Source: Parasedimentitalea huanghaiensis
Lineage (GTDB): Bacteria; Pseudomonadota; Alphaproteobacteria; Rhodobacterales; Rhodobacteraceae
Length of the DNA: 64,000 bases
Assembly (NCBI RefSeq): GCF_009753675.1
Contig: NZ_WQLV01000006.1
Coordinates: 124,001-188,000, forward strand
Direction: 5' to 3'
Shown in pieces: positions 57,237 to 64,000 of this stretch (its first letter is position 1; the number at the start of each line of letters is the position of its first letter). A program made the position numbers and the translations under genes. Under the pieces are notes generated by a model. That model worked only from the letters and a program-made list of their open reading frames with translations. It had not been told where the DNA came from and did no database searches.

Positions 57237-58865
57237 TCATTCTGCAATTTTGTAGAGGTTCTTTGAGTACCAGTTCTGCTCGACGTTATCGACAGGCCAG
57301 TTTCCGACATCGCTGTCCATCATATAAACACCGGCATAGTGATAGATCGGAATAATCGGCGACTCTTGCGCAAGAATCTGTTCGACTTCAGTATAGATCT
57401 TGGTGGTATCACTTGCGATCTTGGCCGATGCCAACAGTTCATCAACGCGGGTGTTTTGGAATTTACCATCGTTGTATCCAGAGTCGGATTGCAGCAGATC
57501 AAGGAAGGTCGATGCCTCATTATAGTCGCCACACCAAGCCCCACGCGCCAGATCAAAGTCTTGATTGCCACGTGTTTCTAGGAAGACCTTCCACTCCAAG
57601 TTACCAAGGTCGGTTTGTACACCTAACTTCTGTTTCCACATCTGCCCCAACGCGACAGCGATCTTCTTGTGCGATTCAGATGTGTTGTAGATCATGTTGA
57701 AAGTCAGAGGGTTATCCGGGCCATACCCAGCCTCTGCCAAGAGTTCCTTAGCCAGCGAATCCCTCTCTGCCTGTGTCATGGCGGACATTTCGACCTCCGG
57801 CACAGTAAATCCAGCTGTGGCCTCCGGGGCAAAGGTGTATGCCTCTGGCTGTCCACCAGCGAGGATTTTCTCGGTTATGATCTTGCGATCAACCGCCAAA
57901 GAAAGCGCTTGGCGAACGCGTGGATCCTTGAATGCCTCTGGACCATCTTCGGACAGATTGAATGTGTAGTAATAGTTGCACAGGCGTGGAAAGCTGATGG
58001 CTTCAGCAGGGTGTTCCTTTTGCAATCTCGGGAACTGTCCTGCAGGCACTTCAGTTCGGTCAAGCTCACCCGCTAAATAGCGTGTCAGAGCTACATTTTC
58101 GTCGTTGATGACCAGCGCTACAACCTTGTCCACAATGGTGCTTTCATTATCCCAGTACATCGCGTTCCGCTCACGTACTGACCGTTCCTGAGGCAGATGC
58201 TCGGTCAAAACGTAAGCCCCGTTCGAGACAATGTTTTCAGGCTTCGTCCAGGCATCGCCATGAGCCTCGATCACCTTTTGGGGGGCCGGGAACGTAGTGG
58301 CGTGTGTGGTCATCTGAGCAAAGTATGGGAGAGGTGCGGACAGGCGTACTTCCAGTGTATGATCATCAATTGCTGTGACTCCCAGCTCATCCACTGCCGT
58401 TTCCCCAGCTATGATTGCACCCGCATTCTCGATCGACATCAACTGGACGAACCAAGCATAAGGCGACGACAGTTCAGGATCGACAGCGCGCTTCCAAGCA
58501 AAAACGAAATCGCTGGCAATCACCGGGTCACCATTGGACCACTTGGCCGTATCTCTCAGTGTAAAGGTATAGACATCTTTTGTGTCATTAGTGGTGAACC
58601 CTGTGGCCACACCCGGCACCAGATTTCCATCCCGATCCTGATTCATCAGGCCTTCAAACAGGTCCCGTACAATTTCTGCACCAGAAACATCTTCGACCAC
58701 TTGCGGATCAACCGAGCTGTGTTCGTCCAGAATACGATAAGTAAAAGTTTGATCATCAGCCAATGCCTCACCCGTCGTTGGGTGAACACCTGCTGCAAAT
58801 GCAGCCCCGGTGATGAATGTACTTGATAGAAAGCTGGCAATTAATAGGCGTGTTTGCTTATTCAT
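57237..58865 (-). CDS. Peptide-type ABC transporter substrate-binding protein (OppA type)
   Basis: 542 aa, signal peptide to about residue 25 (AFA/A), SBP_bac_5 fold. VVEDVSGAEIVRDLFEGLMN near 57-76 and KWSNGDPVIASDFVFAWKR near 112-130 are the classical OppA family motifs, and the terminal half has VYMMDSDVGNWPVDNVEQNW. Di- to oligopeptides are the usual ligands. AGGGAG lies 6-7 nt before ATG 58865. First gene of the four-gene operon. Confidence 0.94.
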   Translation of the reverse strand: MNKQTRLLIASFLSSTFITGAAFAAGVHPTTGEALADDQTFTYRILDEHSSVDPQVVEDVSGAEIVRDLFEGLMNQDRDGNLVPGVATGFTTNDTKDVYTFTLRDTAKWSNGDPVIASDFVFAWKRAVDPELSSPYAWFVQLMSIENAGAIIAGETAVDELGVTAIDDHTLEVRLSAPLPYFAQMTTHATTFPAPQKVIEAHGDAWTKPENIVSNGAYVLTEHLPQERSVRERNAMYWDNESTIVDKVVALVINDENVALTRYLAGELDRTEVPAGQFPRLQKEHPAEAISFPRLCNYYYTFNLSEDGPEAFKDPRVRQALSLAVDRKIITEKILAGGQPEAYTFAPEATAGFTVPEVEMSAMTQAERDSLAKELLAEAGYGPDNPLTFNMIYNTSESHKKIAVALGQMWKQKLGVQTDLGNLEWKVFLETRGNQDFDLARGAWCGDYNEASTFLDLLQSDSGYNDGKFQNTRVDELLASAKIASDTTKIYTEVEQILAQESPIIPIYHYAGVYMMDSDVGNWPVDNVEQNWYSKNLYKIAE

Positions 58866-59085
58866 GATTGTACTCCCTGATGTAAGAAGTGTCGTGCAAC
58901 CTCTGAAAATGGGTCGCATTACGCACCACTATCCGAGCTTAGACTCATTTTGCAGCCAATATCCACAACTATCAAACAACCACAGTTTGAATGACTTATT
59001 GAAAAACCAGATACGGCGCTGTTAGGCAGCGCATGTTGAGTATCTACAAAAAGGGTGAACAAAGTTTTTGTGAGCCAAACTGAGA

Positions 59086-59113
59086 AAGGCTCAGGCGTTT
59101 CCGCCTAAGCCTT
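59086..59113 (-). terminator. Terminator of tRNA-Lys
   Basis: Twelve-bp stem (AAGGCTTAGGCG/CGCCTGAGCCTT on the minus strand, one G-T) closed by a GAAA tetraloop and followed by TTTCTC, 8 bp beyond the tRNA 3' end. Confidence 0.75.
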
Positions 59114-59120
59114 TTAAAAG

Positions 59121-59196
59121 TGGTGAGCCGTGATGGGCTCGAACCATCGACCTACTGATTAAAAGTCAGTTGCTCTACCAACTGAGCTAACGGCCC
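59121..59196 (-). tRNA. tRNA-Lys (anticodon TTT)
   Basis: 76 nt on the minus strand, CCA encoded. Anticodon stem ACTGA/TCAGT encloses loop CTTTTAA, anticodon TTT. D arm GCTCAGTTGGTAGAGC and T arm GATGG-TTCGAGC-CCATC are canonical. The acceptor stem has one G-T pair. Confidence 0.95.
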
Positions 59197-59407
59197 ACTT
59201 TCTTCGAAGCGATCTGATCGCTTCTGTGTCGCTCTTTAAGCTGAATGATCGAAGAAGATCAAGAACTTAATTTGCTTCGCGACCGTTTGAACTTGTCATT
59301 CACACCGTCCCGATAGGCGCTCTCTCTAGGGCCAGCTTGCCAGACGGTCAAGAGCTTTTTTCAACTTTCTTGGCCCAAGGGTGGATTCATTCTTTGGGCA
59401 GGGTTAT

Positions 59408-60250
59408 ATGGCCGACATGAACACCAAAACCTCCTCCGGATTGCCGTTTATGAAGATGCATGGGCTGGGCAACGACTTCGTCGTTGTTGATGCACGCTTG
59501 CATCCTGTCGAAATTACTCCTGCCTTGGCACGGGGAATCGCCCACCGTCAGTTTGGGATGGGCTTTGATCAGCTGACGGTGATTGAAAACGGGACTGCGG
59601 ACGCGCACCTGACTTTTTACAATGCCGACGGATCAACTTCTGCGGCCTGCGGCAATGCCACTCGCTGCATTGCCCGGTGGCTAATGGATGAAAGTGACAA
59701 GGCCGAATTACACTTGACCACAGATCGAGGTGATCTGTTCGCGCGCGATGCGGGACGTGGGCTAACTTCGGTCAACATGGGGCATCCGCAGTTGCTATGG
59801 AATGAAATCCCGCTGGCCGAAGAGATGGACACATTGGAACTACCAATCGAGGGTGCTCCGACGGCAACCGGCATGGGTAATCCGCACTGTACCTTTTTCG
59901 TCGAGGATGCCGAGCAGGTCCGGTTAGAGGAGTTTGGTGGCCGTTTGGAACACCACCCTTTGTACCCGGAACGCACCAATGTGCAGGTGGCTCAACTGGT
60001 CGCCCCTGACCACCTACGTATGCGGGTCTGGGAGCGTGGCGTAGGTATTACGCTGGCCTCCGGCTCGTCCTCCTGTGCAACGGCCGTTGCTGCGGCCCGC
60101 CGTGGGCTAACCGGTCGCAAGGTTCAGATCGAACTGGATGGTGGCACCTTGTGGATCGATTGGCGCGAGGATGGTGTCTGGATGACCGGAAAAACAATGC
60201 ATGTGGCTAACGGTGTTTTTACATCTGAATTTCTGGCTAGCCTGAGATGA
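59408..60250 (+). CDS. dapF: Diaminopimelate epimerase
   Basis: 280-aa cofactor-free epimerase converting LL- to meso-diaminopimelate for lysine and peptidoglycan. The catalytic Cys residues lie in SAACGNATRC near 84-93 and ASGSSSCATAVA near 220-231. The family opening MKMHGLGNDFVVVDA is intact. Starts at 59408 or at ATG 59417. The last 4 nt overlap mtaB. Confidence 0.95.
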   Translation: MADMNTKTSSGLPFMKMHGLGNDFVVVDARLHPVEITPALARGIAHRQFGMGFDQLTVIENGTADAHLTFYNADGSTSAACGNATRCIARWLMDESDKAELHLTTDRGDLFARDAGRGLTSVNMGHPQLLWNEIPLAEEMDTLELPIEGAPTATGMGNPHCTFFVEDAEQVRLEEFGGRLEHHPLYPERTNVQVAQLVAPDHLRMRVWERGVGITLASGSSSCATAVAAARRGLTGRKVQIELDGGTLWIDWREDGVWMTGKTMHVANGVFTSEFLASLR

Positions 60251-61503
60251 GCGTTCCCAAATTCACCACTCTCGGCTGCCGGTTGAATGCTTATGAAACC
60301 GAGGCAATGAAAGAGCTGTCGCAGCAAGCAGGTCTGGAAAACGCCGTAGTGGTCAACACCTGCGCCGTGACAGCCGAGGCTGTGCGTAAGGCCCGGCAGG
60401 AAATTCGCAAGTTACGCCGCGAAAACCCCGACGCACGGTTGATCGTAACCGGCTGTGCGGCACAGACCGAACCAGAGACCTTTACCAAAATGGAAGAGGT
60501 CGACGCCGTCATCGGCAACACCGAGAAGATGCAGCCGGAAACCTGGACCGGCATGGCAGCGGATTTCATCGGCGAGAGCGAAGCGGTTCAGGTTGATGAC
60601 ATCATGTCGGTCACGGAAACCGCTGGCCATCTGATTGACGGCTTTGGCACCCGCAGCCGCGCCTATGTTCAGGTTCAAAATGGCTGCGACCATCGTTGTA
60701 CATTTTGCATCATCCCCTATGGCCGTGGTAATTCACGTTCAGTGCCAGCCGGAGTGGTAGTGGATCAAATCAAACGATTGGTCGATCGCGGCTATAACGA
60801 GGTGGTGCTGACCGGGGTTGATCTGACCTCCTGGGGGGCTGACCTGCCTGCGGCGCCCAAGCTGGGTGATCTGGTGATGCGGATCCTGAGGTTGGTGCCC
60901 GACCTGCCCCGTTTGCGGATCTCTTCCATCGATTCGATCGAGGTGGACGAGAACCTGATGATGGCCATCGCCACCGAACCGCGCCTGATGCCACATCTAC
61001 ACCTGTCGCTGCAGCATGGCGATGATCTGATCCTGAAACGGATGAAGCGCCGCCACCTGCGCGACGATGCCATCCGGTTCGCCGAAGAGGCCCAAAAACT
61101 GCGCCCCGACATGACCTTTGGTGCCGATATCATTGCCGGCTTTCCAACAGAGACCGAAGCGCATTTTGAAAACTCGCTGAAACTGATCACCGAATGCGAC
61201 CTAACTTGGCTGCATGTGTTCCCCTATTCCAAACGGACCGGCACGCCGGCGGCCAAGATCCCCAGCCAGATCAATGGCAACGTCATCAAGGATCGCGCCG
61301 CCCGTCTGCGTACTGCCGGCGACGCACAGGTCCAGCGTCACTTGCAAGCACAGTTAAACAAAACCCATCACATCCTGATGGAAAACCCACATATGGGCCG
61401 CACCGAGCAGTTTACCGAAGTGACGTTTGCCACCCCCCAAGCCGAAGGGCAGATTGTCTCGGCGTTGATCACTGGGATTGACGGCAACCAGCTGACGGCC
61501 TGA
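60247..61503 (+). CDS. mtaB: tRNA ms2t6A37 methylthiotransferase MtaB
   Basis: 418-aa radical-SAM enzyme that adds the methylthio group to t6A37 in tRNAs reading ANN codons. N-terminal MTTase domain cysteines: LGCRLNAYE, NTCAVTAEA and TGCAAQTEP. Radical-SAM motif CDHRCTFC near 145-152, followed by a short C-terminal region. It overlaps dapF by ATGA, forming a two-gene operon ended by a strong terminator. Confidence 0.95.
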   Translation: MSVPKFTTLGCRLNAYETEAMKELSQQAGLENAVVVNTCAVTAEAVRKARQEIRKLRRENPDARLIVTGCAAQTEPETFTKMEEVDAVIGNTEKMQPETWTGMAADFIGESEAVQVDDIMSVTETAGHLIDGFGTRSRAYVQVQNGCDHRCTFCIIPYGRGNSRSVPAGVVVDQIKRLVDRGYNEVVLTGVDLTSWGADLPAAPKLGDLVMRILRLVPDLPRLRISSIDSIEVDENLMMAIATEPRLMPHLHLSLQHGDDLILKRMKRRHLRDDAIRFAEEAQKLRPDMTFGADIIAGFPTETEAHFENSLKLITECDLTWLHVFPYSKRTGTPAAKIPSQINGNVIKDRAARLRTAGDAQVQRHLQAQLNKTHHILMENPHMGRTEQFTEVTFATPQAEGQIVSALITGIDGNQLTA

Positions 61504-61593
61504 GCAAATCTAAGTGGTTTCTTTTTGCTAAAAAATACTCCGGGGGAAGCGCACAGCGCTGGGGGCTGGCCCCCGTTGTACTGCACCACAAAG

Positions 61594-61625
61594 AAAAACC
61601 CCCGTGCAGATGCACGGGGGTTTTT
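61594..61625. terminator. Bidirectional terminator between mtaB and petC
   Basis: Fifteen-bp perfect inverted repeat (AAAAACCCCCGTGCA / TGCACGGGGGTTTTT) with T5 on both strands, serving the convergent mtaB and petABC transcripts. Confidence 0.95.
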
Positions 61626-61646
61626 GATTTTCTATCCAACCAGCGT

Positions 61647-62435
61647 TTAGCTGTCTTTGCGGCCCTTGACCGGCGCCCAGATGCGCTTGTTGGTCAGGTA
61701 CAGCAGAACCGACAGGATGGTCAGGATCAGCACACCAACAAAACCAGCCTGCTGGCGCGCCATCATCTTGGGCTCAGCCGTCCACATCAGGAAGGCCGCA
61801 ACGTCCTGAGACATAGCGCGTACGTCGTTAGCATGACCGTCACTGAACTCAACGAGTTCGTCCGACAGTGGTGGTGCCATCGAAATCCAGCCACCAGGGA
61901 AAGCGGTGTTTTCATACAGGGTAGTCCCTGCTTCCTCTTTCTCTTCACCAGTATAGCCGTCTAGCAATGATGCAATGTACTCAGCACCGCCCATGCCCTT
62001 GAACAACTGGTTCATACCCGATCCATAAGGACCGTGGAAACCTGCTCGCGCTTTGGCCATCAGGCTCAAATCAGGTGCACCAGCATTCGTATTCGCTGGG
62101 AAATTGTCCACCGGAGTTGCCGGACGATCTTCATCTTCTACGGAATCATAAACCGAGAAGTATTCAGCTGCGTAGGCGCGCACCTGATCTTCTGGCATGT
62201 GTGGTCCACCCTCGTCCGACAATGTGCGGATAGGAACAAACTTCAGCCCGTGACAGGCTGCACAAACCTCGGTGTAGATCTGCAAGCCGCGCTGCAGCTG
62301 GTTTTGGTCGTAGGTGCCAAACGGACCTTCGAACGAGAACGCAAAATCCTCGATGTGCTGGTCGCCGCCCCCTGCTGCCATTGCGGCAACAGGAGTCAGA
62401 GCAAGAGCGGCACCGATTACAAGTTTCTTCAACAT
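61647..62435 (-). CDS. petC: Cytochrome c1 of the bc1 complex
   Basis: 262 aa with a signal peptide (1-20), covalent heme site CAACH (Cys58, Cys61, His62), a Met-containing segment near [14 protein letters not shown] for the axial ligand, and a C-terminal membrane anchor ([17 protein letters not shown]). It passes electrons from the Rieske centre to soluble cytochrome c in the periplasm. Last gene of petABC. Confidence 0.97.
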   Translation of the reverse strand: MLKKLVIGAALALTPVAAMAAGGGDQHIEDFAFSFEGPFGTYDQNQLQRGLQIYTEVCAACHGLKFVPIRTLSDEGGPHMPEDQVRAYAAEYFSVYDSVEDEDRPATPVDNFPANTNAGAPDLSLMAKARAGFHGPYGSGMNQLFKGMGGAEYIASLLDGYTGEEKEEAGTTLYENTAFPGGWISMAPPLSDELVEFSDGHANDVRAMSQDVAAFLMWTAEPKMMARQQAGFVGVLILTILSVLLYLTNKRIWAPVKGRKDS

Positions 62436-62453
62436 AGTTTCCGGTCCCTTTTC

Positions 62454-63782
62454 TTATTCGGCAGCTTTGGCGTCGGACGCCTTGCCATAATGCGCATCAA
62501 AATCTTCTTCGATGGTCGCAGGAATGGCAGTTGGTTTTTCGATGACACCCAACAGCGGCAGGATCACCAGGAAGTACCCAAACCAGTAAGCCGAAGCGAT
62601 CAGTGAGAAGCTCGCATAAGGTTCTTCCGCAGGCATCGCACCCAGCCACATCAGGGCAAAGAAGTCGACGATCAGCAGGTAGAACCACCATTTGAACATC
62701 GGACGGTAAGTACCCGAACGTACACGGGATGTGTCCAGCCAAGGCACCAAAGCCATCACAGCGATCGCACCAAACATTGCCATCACACCAAAGAACTTGG
62801 CGTCGATGATGCCACCAGTGATGAACGAGGTGAACTGAACAACCCAAACTTCGGCGGTGAAAGCCCGCAGGATCGCGTAGAACGGCAGGAAGTACCATTC
62901 AGGAACGATGTGTGCAGGTGTCACAAGCGCGTTTGCTTCGATGTAGTTATCAGGGTGACCCAGGTAGTTTGGCATAAAGCCAACAATCGCCCAAAACACG
63001 ACCAACACAACAACCAGCGCAAACACGTCTTTGATCACGAAGTAAGGCCAGAACGGCAGAGTGTCTTTCTTGGCTTCTTCTTTCGATCCTTTACGGACAT
63101 CAACACCCGATGGGTTGTTGTTGCCGGTAGTGTGGAACGCCCAAATGTGAACAATCACCAGAGCAGCAATCACAAATGGCAGCAGGTAGTGCAACGAAAA
63201 GAAGCGGTTCAGCGTGGCGTTTCCAACTGCAGGTCCGCCCAGCAGCCAAGTTTGCAACGCTTCGCCAATAAAGGGAATCGCGCCAAACAGGCCGGTGATC
63301 ACGGTTGCACCCCAGAACGACATCTGCCCCCAAGGCAGGACGTAGCCCATAAAGCCGGTGCCCATCATCATCAGGAAGATCAGCATGCCGACAATCCAGG
63401 TGATTTCACGTGGGGCCTTGTATGAGCCGTAGAACAACCCACGGAACATGTGGATATAGACCGCGACAAAGAACAACGAGGCGCCGTTCATGTGCACGTA
63501 GCGCAACATAAAGCCGCCATTCACGTCACGCATGATGTGTTCAACACTGGCAAAGGCCAGGTCAACATGCGGTGTGTAATGCATCGCCAGAACGATGCCT
63601 GTGATAATTTGCAGCACCAGGCAGAACGCCAGTACAATGCCCCAGATCCACCACCAGTTGAGGTTCTTGGGCGTGGGAATCATGATTGTGTCATACAGCA
63701 ACCCAACAATTGGCAGGCGGCTGTGCAGCCACTTTTCACCACCAGTTTTGGGTTCGTAATGATCGTGCGGAATTCCGGACAT
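62454..63782 (-). CDS. petB: Cytochrome b of the bc1 complex
   Basis: 442 aa, eight membrane helices and four heme-ligand histidines in helices B and D ([33 protein letters not shown] split; [17 protein letters not shown]). Other family motifs are [18 protein letters not shown] near 166-183 and the Qo-site PEWYFLP near 283-289. Contains the bacterial-length C-terminal extension. Gap of 18 bp to petC. Confidence 0.97.
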   Translation of the reverse strand: MSGIPHDHYEPKTGGEKWLHSRLPIVGLLYDTIMIPTPKNLNWWWIWGIVLAFCLVLQIITGIVLAMHYTPHVDLAFASVEHIMRDVNGGFMLRYVHMNGASLFFVAVYIHMFRGLFYGSYKAPREITWIVGMLIFLMMMGTGFMGYVLPWGQMSFWGATVITGLFGAIPFIGEALQTWLLGGPAVGNATLNRFFSLHYLLPFVIAALVIVHIWAFHTTGNNNPSGVDVRKGSKEEAKKDTLPFWPYFVIKDVFALVVVLVVFWAIVGFMPNYLGHPDNYIEANALVTPAHIVPEWYFLPFYAILRAFTAEVWVVQFTSFITGGIIDAKFFGVMAMFGAIAVMALVPWLDTSRVRSGTYRPMFKWWFYLLIVDFFALMWLGAMPAEEPYASFSLIASAYWFGYFLVILPLLGVIEKPTAIPATIEEDFDAHYGKASDAKAAE

Positions 63783-63793
63783 AAAAGGTTTCC

Positions 63794-64000
63794 TTATCCC
63801 AGTTTGATCGTTGTTTCGTCGAGGAACACAGCGACTGGAACCGGGAGGTTCTCAGGTGCGGGTCCCTTACGGATACGGCCAGATGTGTCGTAGTGCGACC
63901 CGTGGCATGGGCAGAACCAGCCATCAAAATCGCCAGCACCATCACCCAAAGGCACACAGCCCAGGTGGGTACAAACGCCCATCATCACCAGCCATTCGCC
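63794..64000 (-). CDS. petA: Rieske iron-sulfur protein, partial (N-terminus outside window)
   Basis: Final 68 residues only. Both [2Fe-2S] ligand motifs are visible: CTHLGC and CPCHGSHYD, followed by [15 protein letters not shown] and the end TTIKLG. The frame runs in from beyond the right edge (GEWLVMMG). Eleven bp separate it from petB, establishing the petABC operon. Confidence 0.97.
   Translation of the reverse strand, partial: GEWLVMMGVCTHLGCVPLGDGAGDFDGWFCPCHGSHYDTSGRIRKGPAPENLPVPVAVFLDETTIKLG

Overview
The window looks like chromosome of a marine Rhodobacterales (Roseobacter-group) alphaproteobacterium. The evidence is gene content and order: a CcrM-type methyltransferase, DUF2125 proteins, the petABC bc1 operon, a box-type benzoyl-CoA pathway, several TRAP transporters and a hydroxyproline cluster. 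This placement rests on recalled family knowledge, since no database search was possible.

Layout. Positions 1-19.7 kb are mostly housekeeping: a partial SDR, two tandem DUF2125 periplasmic proteins, tldE/pmbA, a cysQ-like phosphatase, waaA and lpxK for lipid A-Kdo, a DsbA-type thiol oxidoreductase with a DciA/DUF721 gene, mutY, an AlkB-type monooxygenase, two class III nucleotide cyclases (one fused to DUF427), ccrM, rnhB, and a small block of envelope proteins including a membrane-anchored winged-helix protein. Positions 19.7-25 kb hold a DeoR regulator, a phosphotransferase and a GcvT-type FAD oxidoreductase. Next to them are a wrecked class III aminotransferase and a cupin-regulator fragment, so this catabolic unit is decaying.

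Positions 25.3-36.2 kb form a hydroxyproline utilisation cluster: a DapA-like deaminase, 4-hydroxyproline epimerase, TRAP transporter, D-hydroxyproline dehydrogenase, a 3-hydroxyproline dehydratase candidate, a pyrroline-2-carboxylate reductase, a GntR regulator and alpha-ketoglutaric semialdehyde dehydrogenase. Together they would import hydroxyproline isomers and convert 4-hydroxyproline to 2-oxoglutarate and 3-hydroxyproline to proline. A GGATA-N3-TATCC-like motif recurs ahead of its transcription units.

Positions 36.2-38.3 kb are a gene graveyard (LysR, Old Yellow Enzyme and CobW remnants) ending at a tRNA-Arg(CCT). A LacI regulator coupled to a YcaQ-type glycosylase follows. Positions 41.1-52.5 kb are a complete aerobic benzoyl-CoA (box) island: BoxR, thioesterase, BoxA, a small four-cysteine protein absent from a 60-codon ORF cut-off, BoxB, BoxC, benzoate-CoA ligase and a TRAP transporter. 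Eight TGCA-N6-TGCA-like sites lie in front of exactly these transcription units. A fumarylpyruvate hydrolase-like gene and a peptide-type ABC transporter follow (52.7-58.9 kb). The window ends with tRNA-Lys, dapF, mtaB and the bc1 complex genes petC, petB and the 3' end of petA.

The items most worth pursuing are the four-cysteine protein coupled to boxA, the two operator families, the DUF427-cyclase fusion and the membrane winged-helix protein beside it. No CRISPR array, prophage, transposase or integrase was seen.
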